Positions 45,513 through 54,553 of a stretch of 64,000 nucleotides of DNA are shown here, in pieces; the first letter of the stretch is position 1, and the number at the start of each line of letters is the position of its first letter. The DNA comes from Clostridium chauvoei (GTDB taxonomy: Bacteria; Bacillota; Clostridia; Clostridiales; Clostridiaceae). The stretch is from assembly GCF_002327185.1 (NCBI RefSeq), contig NZ_CP018624.1, positions 1,922,001-1,986,000 of the forward strand. Reading direction: 5' to 3'. A model generated the notes under the pieces. The model ran no database searches and was not told the origin of the DNA. It was given only the letters and a program-made list of their open reading frames with translations. A program made the translations under genes and the position numbers.

Positions 45513-46202
45513 TTACTCTAAAATCAGTTTCGGATCAAAATTTATATAATCACAAGATGTCATAATATATTCTATGCCATCTCTTTCTCCATTTATTACA
45601 TTTCTTAATGATGGTCCATGAAGATGTCCATATATAACTTTTTCTACTCCATACTCTTTAAATAATTCAGTAAAAGCTGAATCCTCATGTTTTTCATTTG
45701 TTGGTGGATAATGTATCATAACTATAAACTTATTGTATCCTGAATTTTTTGCTGAATCTAATGATAGTCTCAGTCTTATAAGCTCTCTTTCATATATTTT
45801 TCTATCTTTTTCTGTAAATCTATCTGTTCCTGGACAAATCCAAGCTCTTGATCCACAAATAGCATAGTCTTTATATGTATAGAAGTTATTTTGAAGGAAT
45901 TTTGTATTTTCATACATTTTATTTAGTTTTGTTATTCCTTGCCACCAATAATCATGATTTCCTTTTGAAATTATTTTTTTTCCTGGCAATGAATCTATAA
46001 AATCTAAATCTACTTTACTATCTTCAGCTTTCATTGACCAAGAGATATCCCCTGCAATTAAAACTAAATCCTCTTCTTTAACCTTCTCCATCCAATTTTT
46101 CTTTATTTTTTCATCATGCTGATACCATCTTTCACCAAATATATCCATTGGTTTATCTGTGGTAAAAGCAAGATGAAGATCTGAAATAGCATATAAGGCC
46201 AT
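45513..46202 (-). CDS. Calcineurin-like metallophosphoesterase
   Basis: The 229-residue protein has the metal blocks LYAISDLHLA, IAGDISWS, SKGNHDYWW, IHYPPTN and GHLHG. ATG 46202 is chosen since AAAGGTGAG lies 6 bases before it; a GTG at 46214 overlapping the upstream stop is an alternative. It follows the FlhB-like gene with almost no gap, so it shares that transcript. Substrate unknown. Confidence 0.88.
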   Translation of the reverse strand: MALYAISDLHLAFTTDKPMDIFGERWYQHDEKIKKNWMEKVKEEDLVLIAGDISWSMKAEDSKVDLDFIDSLPGKKIISKGNHDYWWQGITKLNKMYENTKFLQNNFYTYKDYAICGSRAWICPGTDRFTEKDRKIYERELIRLRLSLDSAKNSGYNKFIVMIHYPPTNEKHEDSAFTELFKEYGVEKVIYGHLHGPSLRNVINGERDGIEYIMTSCDYINFDPKLILE

Positions 46203-46210
46203 TAAATTAC

Positions 46211-46474
46211 TCACCTTTCTATAATTCTATCTAAATCTGTGACATAGGCAATAATATGTGCCACTGCTTCATAAAGCTCTGATGGAATTTCTGATCCAAC
46301 ATCTACATTACAAAGTAAGTCTGTCAATTCCTTATTATACACTATAGGAAGATCTTTTTCCTCTGCTTTTTCAATAATCTTATCTGCAATAAACCCCATT
46401 CCACTAGCTGTAACTACTGGTGCAATAAGATTTTCTTCGTATTTTAATGCTACAGCCTTTTTTCTTTGGCTCAT
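46211..46474 (-). CDS. FlhB C-terminal-domain-like protein (FhlB/YlqH type)
   Basis: The 87 residues match the part of FlhB that follows its self-cleavage site: AVALKYEENLIAPVVTASGMGFIADKIIEKA, PIVYNKELTDLL, EIPSELYEAVAHIIAYV. The membrane helices and the NPTH motif are absent. In Bacillus, the like protein YlqH follows a FliK-like partner, as here. Without flagellar genes in view its role is unclear; it may have been kept for another process. Confidence 0.85.
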   Translation of the reverse strand: MSQRKKAVALKYEENLIAPVVTASGMGFIADKIIEKAEEKDLPIVYNKELTDLLCNVDVGSEIPSELYEAVAHIIAYVTDLDRIIER

Positions 46475-46520
46475 GTTAACACCAACCTTTTTAAGCTTTC
46501 AATAAAGTAGTTTACCCTAA

Positions 46521-48584
46521 TTAAACCTTAATATCAATTGATGCTGTATTATTATCATTGAAAAATTCTCTACAGCTTGTTATTGATACTTCATCCTCTT
46601 TCTTGCTTACTTTAACTCCTACTGTAAAGCCTAGACTTTGAATGTTTTTTATAAGTTTTTCTTTAGCCATATCTACTACTTTTAAAGCCTTTTCTTCGCA
46701 TTTTAAATCTACACTTATCTTTTTATCTAAAACCTTTATATATCCATCAACAGTACCTAAATTAATAGTTTTTACTGTAACTACTAATTTTACATTTGTA
46801 CTATCTATTTTTTTACCATCTTTTCTATTATCTTTAACGATTAATTTGCATGGATAGTCTCTTTCTCTTATATTTACAGGTATATCCATATAATAATATT
46901 CTTGACTTATTTTATTAAAAAGCTTTATATCATTTATACTATTTTTTAATATATTGATTATTTTGGTGCTATTTTCATTATCACCTTTAACTTGAGATAA
47001 AACTTCTTTTATTATATTTTTACCTTCTTCACTTTTAGTAACTATTGAATCTTTTATTACTTCTTGAGAAATAGGTTTATCTTTTATTATTTCTTTTACT
47101 GCTTCTTTTACTAGAATCTCTTCTTTTGCTTGACCTACTATATCTTTATTTGATAATTCATCTTTTACTTCTACTTTAGTATTAATATCTTTATTATTAA
47201 TATTTGCTTCTTCGATATTTTTACCTTCTAGTTTTATTATATCATTTAGCTTTAAAAATTCTTCTTCTGTTAATTTAATTTCTTTTCCTAAAAATGATGA
47301 AATAGTTTTATCTAAAGCTTCTTTTGTAAATTCATTTTTTGTAATATTTAAATCTTTAGTACTTTTATTATTGTCAGACTCCATACTCTTTTGTAGTGCC
47401 TTTAAAAAATCATTTCCTTTTGAGTTATTAGTTATTTCTTTAAACTCTAATAGGACATCTTCAGTGCTTAGTTTATCAAGTTTTGATGATATCTCTTTAA
47501 ATTCATTAGTTGTAAATTCATTTTTTCTATTATTTAAAATTTCCTTAAGTCCTACTATAGCTGGTTCTTCACTTTTCCCTGACATTGATTTTAATATTCC
47601 AAGAATATTTATCTTACTATTAGCCTTGCTATCTTGCTTTTCATAAATCCCTTTTGCAATATTACTACTAACTTTATCTACTGAATCTTTTTCTTCATTG
47701 TTTATATTTTCAGCTCTAGGTATATTTACTTTTGTATCACTTTTGTTTTCTATACCTTTTTCAGTTATTTTAGCTTTTAAACTATCTAACTTACTATCTA
47801 AAGCTTCTCCTTTAGGAATATTTTCTTTTGTATTAACAGTATCCTCTATACCTTTCTCTGATACTTTTACATCAAAATTATCTAATTCCTTCTCTAGATT
47901 TTTAAGTATGCTCTCTAGACTTTCACCTTCTTTAAATAACTTTGTATATCCATTAATATTTTCAGTTGTAAAGTCTATATCATTTTCTAAAAATAAAAGT
48001 ATATCTTCTTTAGACATATTTTTAAAAACATCTAAAAACTCTTTTAATTCTTTAGTTATAGCTTCCCCCTTAGATGAATTTTGTTCTATTCCTTTACTTT
48101 GTAAATATTTTTCTATAAATACATCTATTTCTTTTGGGTTGTCTACCATATTTTCTTTGAAATTTATAAAACTTTTAATCTTTCTTATATTATCTTTAGT
48201 TAGTGGAATATCAAACTTAAGCATTTCTTTAAGTAATGTTTCATCAGCCTTTTCTAATCCTTCTTTTGATAAAATATTAGATAGCTCTGAATCTTTCCCA
48301 CTTTCACTGCTAGTATCCTGTTTAATAAGCTTTAATTTTATTTTTCCGTCTTTAAAGTCTTCTACTTGAAACTTATTAAATCCTTGATCTAAACTGTCTA
48401 TATCCCCATCTATTTCAGCTTCAAATTCCCATCCATCAACTAATTTTATAGTTGCAGTATTTCCTTCGCCTTTTTTTATAACTTTACCTGAAAATTTCTC
48501 TCCTGTATTAAAAGTAAGCTTACTAGATATTTTCTTGCTGTTACTTATATTATAGGAATTATTCAAATTTAAAATCTCTGGCAT
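46521..48584 (-). CDS. FliK-like (hook-length-control-like) protein
   Basis: This 687-residue protein is mostly low-complexity and rich in Lys, Glu, Asn and Ser, with an internal repeat (VSEKGIEDTVNTKENIP and ITEKGIENKSDTKVNIP, around 250-290). The last 140 residues look folded, with LGTVDGYIKVLDKKISVDLKCEE and KLIKNIQSLGFTVGVKVSKK, like the FliK C-terminal domain. The next gene encodes an FlhB-like tail. GGGAGGTG precedes the ATG. The link to flagella is by resemblance only. Confidence 0.72.
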   Translation of the reverse strand: MPEILNLNNSYNISNSKKISSKLTFNTGEKFSGKVIKKGEGNTATIKLVDGWEFEAEIDGDIDSLDQGFNKFQVEDFKDGKIKLKLIKQDTSSESGKDSELSNILSKEGLEKADETLLKEMLKFDIPLTKDNIRKIKSFINFKENMVDNPKEIDVFIEKYLQSKGIEQNSSKGEAITKELKEFLDVFKNMSKEDILLFLENDIDFTTENINGYTKLFKEGESLESILKNLEKELDNFDVKVSEKGIEDTVNTKENIPKGEALDSKLDSLKAKITEKGIENKSDTKVNIPRAENINNEEKDSVDKVSSNIAKGIYEKQDSKANSKINILGILKSMSGKSEEPAIVGLKEILNNRKNEFTTNEFKEISSKLDKLSTEDVLLEFKEITNNSKGNDFLKALQKSMESDNNKSTKDLNITKNEFTKEALDKTISSFLGKEIKLTEEEFLKLNDIIKLEGKNIEEANINNKDINTKVEVKDELSNKDIVGQAKEEILVKEAVKEIIKDKPISQEVIKDSIVTKSEEGKNIIKEVLSQVKGDNENSTKIINILKNSINDIKLFNKISQEYYYMDIPVNIRERDYPCKLIVKDNRKDGKKIDSTNVKLVVTVKTINLGTVDGYIKVLDKKISVDLKCEEKALKVVDMAKEKLIKNIQSLGFTVGVKVSKKEDEVSITSCREFFNDNNTASIDIKV

Positions 48585-48628
48585 ACTATCACCTCCCGTA
48601 ATTATATTGTTTTCATTATTTATAATAT

Positions 48629-48677
48629 CGTAGAGAATTGATAATAATTAATAGAATTCCCTTCAATAGCCTCTACG
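48629..48677. other. Long hairpin upstream of the FliK-like gene
   Basis: CGTAGAG (48629-48635) pairs with CTCTACG (48671-48677), and ATTGA (48637-48641) with TCAAT (48663-48667). It is not followed by a T-run. It may be a leader structure or overlap the promoter. Confidence 0.4.
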
Positions 48678-48710
48678 GTTATTAAAAATAGGTTGTTTTA
48701 GCAAAATAAA

Positions 48711-48746
48711 AAACTGAAAAAGATATAACTTTATCTCTTTCAGTTT
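48711..48746 (-). terminator. Terminator after tyrS
   Basis: AAACTGAAAAAGATA (48711-48725) pairs, with one bulge, with TATCTCTTTCAGTTT (48732-48746); TTTTATTTTGC follows. Confidence 0.82.
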
Positions 48747-48782
48747 ATTTTCATATTCTTAGCTTTATTTAATAATTAAAAA

Positions 48783-50003
48783 TTATTCTATTACTATTTT
48801 GTTGTAATTTTTCTTTCCTCTTTTAATTAAAGCTGAACCATCTTCTAAATCTGATTCTTCAAGAGTTCTTGCTACTTCTATAACCTTAACTCCATTTAAT
48901 GATAATCCACCTTGTTGAATTAATCTTCTACCTTCAGCTTTTGATGGTACTATTTTGTTTTCAGCCATTATATCTAAAATAGTTTTTCCTATAGCTTCTT
49001 TAGTTAATGTTACTGTTGGAACATTACTCATATCTACTCCACCAGCAAATAATGCTTCTGCTGCTGTTTTTGCTTTAGTTGCTTCTTCTTCTCCGTGAAC
49101 TAACTTAGTTACTTCGTAAGCAAGAACTGTCTTAGCTTCATTTATAGCTGCACCTTCTAAGCTTGATAATCTTCTTACTTCATCCATTGGTAAGAATGTT
49201 AATAGTGCTAAACATTTTTCTACGTCTGCATCATCAACGTTTCTCCAGTATTGATAAAAGTCAAATGGTGATACCTTATTTGGATCAAGCCATAATGCTC
49301 CTCCAACTGTTTTACCCATTTTTTGACCTTGACTATTAGTTAATAATGTACAAGTCATAGCCATTGCTTGACCTTTTGATTTTCTTCTAACTAGCTCAAC
49401 TCCAGCAATCATATTTGACCACTGATCATCTCCACCTAATTCCATCTTACAGTTATACTTTTTATTTAATACGTAGAAATCATATCCTTGCATTAGCATA
49501 TAGTTAAATTCTAAGAATGAAAGGCCTTTTTCTAATCTTTGTTTAAAACATTCAGCTGAAAGCATTCTGTTTACAGAAAAATGAACTCCTACTTCTCTTA
49601 AGAAATCTACATAATTTAAGTCTAGTAACCAATCTGCATTGTTTACTAATATAGCCTTATCATCTGAGAAATCTATAAATCTTCCCATTTGCTTCTTTAT
49701 TGAATCAACATTATGTTGAATTTCTTCTTTAGTAAGCATCTTTCTCATATCAGTTTTACCACTTGGATCTCCTACCATAGCAGTTCCACCACCAAGTAAT
49801 GCTATTGGTCTATGACCAGCTCTTTGCATATGTGCCATAAACATCATTGCTATAAAGTGTCCAACATGTAAGCTGTCTGCTGTTGGATCAAAGCCTATAT
49901 AAAAAGTTATTTTCTCCTTCTCTAGCAATTCTCTTGTTTCTTCTTCATGAGTGAATTGCTTTATGTATCCACGTTCTAATAACTCATCTAAAACACTAGC
50001 CAT
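48783..50003 (-). CDS. tyrS: Tyrosyl-tRNA synthetase
   Basis: It charges tRNA-Tyr. The 406 residues carry [13 protein letters not shown] (HIGH block), [41 protein letters not shown] (KMSKS loop) and a C-terminal S4 domain ([20 protein letters not shown]). The upstream 200 bases show AGGAGG before ATG but no T-box, unlike leuS here and unlike many Firmicute tyrS genes. Confidence 0.96.
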   Translation of the reverse strand: MASVLDELLERGYIKQFTHEEETRELLEKEKITFYIGFDPTADSLHVGHFIAMMFMAHMQRAGHRPIALLGGGTAMVGDPSGKTDMRKMLTKEEIQHNVDSIKKQMGRFIDFSDDKAILVNNADWLLDLNYVDFLREVGVHFSVNRMLSAECFKQRLEKGLSFLEFNYMLMQGYDFYVLNKKYNCKMELGGDDQWSNMIAGVELVRRKSKGQAMAMTCTLLTNSQGQKMGKTVGGALWLDPNKVSPFDFYQYWRNVDDADVEKCLALLTFLPMDEVRRLSSLEGAAINEAKTVLAYEVTKLVHGEEEATKAKTAAEALFAGGVDMSNVPTVTLTKEAIGKTILDIMAENKIVPSKAEGRRLIQQGGLSLNGVKVIEVARTLEESDLEDGSALIKRGKKNYNKIVIE

Positions 50004-50133
50004 TTCCTTTACCTCCTAAAAATAGTTACTCTTTATAGTATAGCCATAAAAATCTATATAATCAACCTTTATTAATATCTACTAGAAAATGCTTTCATAC
50101 TTATTTATAAAAATTAAGTATGAAAAATAATTA

Positions 50134-50177
50134 AGGAACTAAAAGCAAAATATAAACTTTCTTTGCCTTTAATTCCT
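50134..50177 (-). terminator. Terminator after small P-loop gene
   Basis: AGGAACTAAAAGCAAA (50134-50149) pairs with TTTGCCTTTAATTCCT (50162-50177), with two non-Watson-Crick pairs; TTATTTTTC follows on the minus strand. Confidence 0.75.
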
Positions 50178-50207
50178 CATTACTTTTTAACTAATTAAAC
50201 TTTTTAA

Positions 50208-50621
50208 TTAAGCTACATATTCTCTTATGAAATCTGGTAAATCTTCTGTATTATCACAATTTACGTTTATATATAAATTAATACTAAATTTATTGGCAAG
50301 TTCTTTTAGTTGTCCAAAGAGTTGTGTTGACTCTGAAATTGGGCAGTTAACAATATTAGATAGTCCATCAATATAAATATTTTCTATATCATAGTTTTGA
50401 GAAATAAGTCCACAAAGTAACCCATAAAAGCTTTTACAATCTTCTACTTTAAAGTCCTTTGTAGTGACAAATCGTATGCTTCTTTTTAATAATCTCATTG
50501 GTCTTGAATCATCGTCAATATAAACTGAATCACCTTTTGAATTATTCACATGGCTATTTGCAAGGTCTATTAACCTTTTTGTTTTTCCAGAACCTCTTCT
50601 TGCACAAAATACTTGTATCAT
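50208..50621 (-). CDS. Small P-loop NTPase of unknown function
   Basis: The 137-residue protein from ATG 50621 begins MIQVFCARRGSGKTKRLIDL, a Walker A motif at the N-terminus. IENIYIDGLSNIV near residue 82 may be Walker B. It seems to be a minimal P-loop domain. Its gene follows the AlbA_2 gene; a TTG at 50642 overlapping that gene's stop lacks a ribosome site, while AAGGAG precedes the ATG. I do not know a role. Confidence 0.68.
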   Translation of the reverse strand: MIQVFCARRGSGKTKRLIDLANSHVNNSKGDSVYIDDDSRPMRLLKRSIRFVTTKDFKVEDCKSFYGLLCGLISQNYDIENIYIDGLSNIVNCPISESTQLFGQLKELANKFSINLYINVNCDNTEDLPDFIREYVA

Positions 50622-50638
50622 TGGGAACACACTCCTTT

Positions 50639-51787
50639 TCAATAAAACTTTATTCCTGGTAATATTACTTTGAATGAATCATCAGCTTTAGAATTAATAA
50701 ATTTAACTTTACCTTTTCCTTTAAAGGCATTCCTCATTCTTGTAAATCCTTTTCCATTATTCAAAAGTCGTTTGTTGTTATCTAAGGTCATAAGCTTTTC
50801 GTAAATCCACATATTTCTCTTATTATAATTAATTTTTTGTCCCCTTATATTTTCTTCTATCATTTGACCTGGGCTAATAATTAATATACTATTATATGAA
50901 ATAACAACTTCTATAATTTTGTTTATAGATGAGTATTCTCTATATAATACTGCATTTTTTATGCCCTCTACTACTGCCTCTACTGGGTATTTACTAGGAA
51001 GTATCTCTTCTAATAATTTTTCTGACTTGTCTATCATATCCAAAAGATTACCTTGGATAACGTTTACCGAAAGTGTATCTTTGTTTATTTTATCTATTAT
51101 CCTAATCATATTTTGAGGGATACAGATACTATTGTTATCAGAAAATACTAAAAGACCTCCTATAGTACATTTTTCTTCACCACTCTCCTTATCAATATAA
51201 GTTATACCTGCACTTTCTAAAAGGAACTTTTTATTGTCCTTATTTATATATATTCCTTTATTTTCAAAATATTTACTAACTATATCCATATTTAAAAATT
51301 CTATATTACTTTTAATCATAGGGCATGTCTCAATTGAAAAATCAAGACTTTCTTCAAAGGCTGCTACAAGTTCCTGTTTTCTCATTGTATCTGTAGTAGA
51401 ACCCCTTCTTATATAAAAGGATCCTGTTTCTCTGATTTGATAAGGTTTTTGGTCTCCATCATATATTGTTATTATACAAATTTCTTTTTCTTCTATATTA
51501 TACCTATCTACTGATATTGGAATTGGCGGTTCACAGCGTGATGATATTATTTGTTGTACTTGTTCTTCTGAAAATAAATCCGCTTTCTTAATTCCAACTA
51601 TTTTCTTCGTTTTATCTTGTACACCAACAACTATATATCCTCTCCCCCCGTTTGAGTTAGCTATAGCACATATATCTTTTGCTAATTCTTTTTTACCACT
51701 CTCACAGTTTAAAGATAATTTTAGTTTAAAATCTAACTTTGTTCCTTCTTCTTTGCTTATAATGGATATTATTTTCTTTTTATCCAT
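50639..51787 (-). CDS. AlbA_2 (Schlafen-like) putative regulator
   Basis: The 382-residue protein starts with an AlbA_2 domain: EEGTKLDFKLKL, ICAIANSNGGRGYIVVGVQDK, YQIRETGSFYIRRGSTTDTM. The middle has a winged/ATPase-like part (VEAVVEGIKNAVLYREY, IISPGQMIEENIRG), as in COG2865-type proteins. These are often transcription regulators, and relatives occur in defence settings. ATG 51787 follows AGGTGG. It appears to form an operon with the small P-loop gene. Confidence 0.78.
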   Translation of the reverse strand: MDKKKIISIISKEEGTKLDFKLKLSLNCESGKKELAKDICAIANSNGGRGYIVVGVQDKTKKIVGIKKADLFSEEQVQQIISSRCEPPIPISVDRYNIEEKEICIITIYDGDQKPYQIRETGSFYIRRGSTTDTMRKQELVAAFEESLDFSIETCPMIKSNIEFLNMDIVSKYFENKGIYINKDNKKFLLESAGITYIDKESGEEKCTIGGLLVFSDNNSICIPQNMIRIIDKINKDTLSVNVIQGNLLDMIDKSEKLLEEILPSKYPVEAVVEGIKNAVLYREYSSINKIIEVVISYNSILIISPGQMIEENIRGQKINYNKRNMWIYEKLMTLDNNKRLLNNGKGFTRMRNAFKGKGKVKFINSKADDSFKVILPGIKFY

Positions 51788-51862
51788 CCTTACCACCTCT
51801 TACACCCCTATAATATTATAATATGTTTATTTATTTTATTAGTGATTCATTGACCCTACAAT

Positions 51863-51915
51863 AAAATAAGTAGTAATCTATATCTTTCTTTAAGATTATA
51901 AATTACTACTATTTT
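51863..51915. terminator. Terminator after gerKC
   Basis: AGTAGTAAT and ATTACTACT arms, extended by AAAATA and ATTTT, form a stem with a loop of about 20 bases. Confidence 0.7.
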
Positions 51916-51919
51916 ATAA

Positions 51920-53038
51920 TTATAAACTATCTCTAACTATTTCTGTTCCATCTATAGTTAATTGTACATGAATTTCTAAATCTGTTATTTTCATAGGATC
52001 TTCTATTTTTTCTTTAGGGTAATTTATTTCTAGCAACCTTTCTATGTAAAATACATCTAAATCCTTCTTTTGATATTTTTTAAATATATAATCTAAGTGT
52101 CTTTTTATTTCTTCTTCCTTCTTTGCTTTTATGTAATTTAATAATTCATTATCTACCCTTAGTTTTCCTTGCGCTTCTCCTAATGATACTTTCATTTCAA
52201 TATTTTTTACTAAATTTATCTTATTACCATCATACTTTAAGTCGCTTCTAGTTTTGCTTTGTAATATTTCTAGAGTTATAAAATCTTCTGGTGATTGAGG
52301 ATTTGACATTTCTAACGTTCCACCTCTTACATTATCAGTTAAAAGATTATAACTTAAAGCATCTTTTAATTCTATTCTTTCTACTAAAACATCATCTTTA
52401 AAGACACATCCTCCTGATATTTCTATTTTTTTGTCTAATGCATCTTCTTTTATTTCAATAGCTCCAGTTACATTAGTGTTATTTGCCATTAATGATGTAC
52501 TTAAATAATCATTTATATTTATTTGCATTGCTCTAGGATTTTTTCTATTTTTACTTACTAAATCCTCTAGATATAGCCCTAAATATTCTTCATCGCTAGA
52601 TGTTACCTTTAACAAATCCTCAACATCACCAAAATAAACAAATACACTTGGTTTTATTTGAAACTCTTGATTATTATTTATTAAATCAAGATAATTTCTA
52701 ATTCCACTTCTTGCTGCTTTTTCTGTAAATATATATGCTCTATTTTGACTATAATTTAATTCAAAGCTTGATGCTAAATTAATATCTTTTAAAGCTTCTA
52801 AAGCTGTTTTTCCTATACCTTTATAAATTATACGTCTTCCTTTATCTGAGCTTTCATTTGTACTTCTATAAGGCTTTATACAGTCTAAATATACTACTGC
52901 ATTTCCAAAATCATCTGTATCAAAAATAATACTTGTTGAAAATGTAACCTTATTTATATCTTGATAACTAAAACAACCTCCAAGAAGTAATGGAATTAAA
53001 AGTATTATAATACATTTACTTATTTTCTTTACTTTCAT
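51920..53038 (-). CDS. gerKC: Germinant receptor C subunit, Ger(x)C lipoprotein
   Basis: The 372-residue protein has a lipoprotein signal ending LLLGGC (Cys22), then the Ger(x)C pattern (FSYQDINKVTFSTSIIFDTD, EFNY-type ELNYSQNRAYIFTE, a C-terminal helix-strand domain). It sits on the outer face of the spore inner membrane with the A and B subunits. It overlaps gerKA by 23 bases. The divergent gerKB supports the name gerKC, an order known from C. perfringens. Confidence 0.88.
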   Translation of the reverse strand: MKVKKISKCIIILLIPLLLGGCFSYQDINKVTFSTSIIFDTDDFGNAVVYLDCIKPYRSTNESSDKGRRIIYKGIGKTALEALKDINLASSFELNYSQNRAYIFTEKAARSGIRNYLDLINNNQEFQIKPSVFVYFGDVEDLLKVTSSDEEYLGLYLEDLVSKNRKNPRAMQININDYLSTSLMANNTNVTGAIEIKEDALDKKIEISGGCVFKDDVLVERIELKDALSYNLLTDNVRGGTLEMSNPQSPEDFITLEILQSKTRSDLKYDGNKINLVKNIEMKVSLGEAQGKLRVDNELLNYIKAKKEEEIKRHLDYIFKKYQKKDLDVFYIERLLEINYPKEKIEDPMKITDLEIHVQLTIDGTEIVRDSL

Positions 53039-54449
53039 CCGCCTTACCTCTCTTTATTATATTTTGAGATATTCTACTTAACTCTCCTCTTAATACAACA
53101 TCTTTAAATTTATACTCATTTACACTTCCTATTGGGAATAAAAATGGATATCCTACTGTTTCTAATTCTGATAATTGCATTAATAATAACAATGCTCCAC
53201 ATAAGAATCCTGGAATACCAAATAAAGCTGAAAATACAACTAAAATTATTGCCCAAAAAGATACTGCTCCATATAACTTAGGTATTAAGAAGTAACTAAG
53301 AGTACTTAAAGCCACTACTATTATAGTAATTCTTGATGCTATACCTGCACCTACTACTGCATCACCTAATATAAGCGCTGAAACTATACTCATGGCTCCA
53401 CCTATAGGCTGTGGCAACCTAAGTCCAGCTTCTTTTATAAATTGAAAGGCTAGCATCATAAGTATAACTTCTACAAAGGTTGGAAATGGTACTCCTGCCC
53501 TAGATACTGCAAGCCTAAACATAAATAATGATGGTATCATTGAAAAATGATAAGTTATTAATGCTACATATAACCCTGGTAATAATGCTGCTACAAAAAA
53601 CGCCATCCATCTTAATATACGATTAAAATTTGTATAATACCTATTTACATAATAGTCATCTGGCATTTGAAAATTTTCTAAAAAGAAATATGGAACTGTA
53701 AGTACAAATGGTGTACCGTCAACTATTACTGCAACTCTACCTTCTAAAAGTTTTGCTGCTACTTCATCTGGTTTTTCTGTATAACCTACTGTATCAAAAA
53801 AGCTTTTTTGCCTCTTTAATGCATCTTCGATATAGTTAGTATCTAATATAAATCTTATATCTAGATTTTTCACTTTTTCTTTTATTTCATTTATTAGTTC
53901 CTTTGGAGCTACACCATCTATATAGCTTACAGCCACTGCTGTTTGTGATTTTTCGCCAACTATAATAGCTTCAAATTTTAAATTAGGATTTTTTATTCTT
54001 CTTCTAATAAGAGCTACGTTATTTACTATTAATTCATTAAAGCCTTCTCTTGGTCCCTTTAATACTGATTCAGTTTCAGGGGTTCCTACTCCTCTTACTG
54101 GAAATCCTTTTGCTTCTACATAGATAATTTCATCAAATTCATCAAATATAACTATAGGGTCTCCTGATAGCACATGTGTAATTGCATCATCTTTGTCTTT
54201 AGCTATACCTGCTGCATTTATATTTAATACATTATCTATGACTTGTTGTAATGTTGTAATCTTCCCATTACTAGGTTTAATTTCTCCAAAGCCTCTAAGT
54301 GGAAAAACTACGTTGTCACTTATTAATTCTGAATTGCATAAGTCATCTATAAATACTATGGTTGCTTTGCCTAATACAGTTTGAATACTTCTGTACTTGA
54401 CATCAAAAGAGTTTTTAAGTTTCTCTTTAACATAATCTAAATTATTCAT
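53016..54449 (-). CDS. gerKA: Germinant receptor A subunit
   Basis: The 477-residue protein has a large N-terminal soluble domain (IVFIDDLCNSELISD, KGPREGFNELIVNNVALIRRRI, LEGRVAVIVDGTPFVLTVP) and about five C-terminal membrane helices (PFPTFVEVILMMLAFQFIKEAGLRLPQPIGGAMSIVSALILGDAVV...), typical of GerA. ATG 54449 follows AGGTGAT. It is the first gene of a two-gene operon and would be made in the forespore. Confidence 0.92.
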   Translation of the reverse strand: MNNLDYVKEKLKNSFDVKYRSIQTVLGKATIVFIDDLCNSELISDNVVFPLRGFGEIKPSNGKITTLQQVIDNVLNINAAGIAKDKDDAITHVLSGDPIVIFDEFDEIIYVEAKGFPVRGVGTPETESVLKGPREGFNELIVNNVALIRRRIKNPNLKFEAIIVGEKSQTAVAVSYIDGVAPKELINEIKEKVKNLDIRFILDTNYIEDALKRQKSFFDTVGYTEKPDEVAAKLLEGRVAVIVDGTPFVLTVPYFFLENFQMPDDYYVNRYYTNFNRILRWMAFFVAALLPGLYVALITYHFSMIPSLFMFRLAVSRAGVPFPTFVEVILMMLAFQFIKEAGLRLPQPIGGAMSIVSALILGDAVVGAGIASRITIIVVALSTLSYFLIPKLYGAVSFWAIILVVFSALFGIPGFLCGALLLLMQLSELETVGYPFLFPIGSVNEYKFKDVVLRGELSRISQNIIKRGKADESKENK

Positions 54450-54553
54450 AATCATCACCTAAACATATTATCTCTAACTTTTAGGTTTAATATTCACATC
54501 TTTTGCTAATACTACCTTTAAAGGAATTAATAATTATAATCAGAGGTGGGAGA

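Noticed and set aside
47698..48369. 223-codon open frame opposite the FliK-like gene
   Set aside because: It is a shadow of a low-complexity Lys/Glu/Ser-rich gene; hydrophobic, repetitive, no ribosome site, and the minus-strand gene has clear signals.
49990..50207. T-box before tyrS
   Set aside because: No GGTACCGCG-type element or long stem I; only an AGGAGG site and the terminator of the neighbouring gene.
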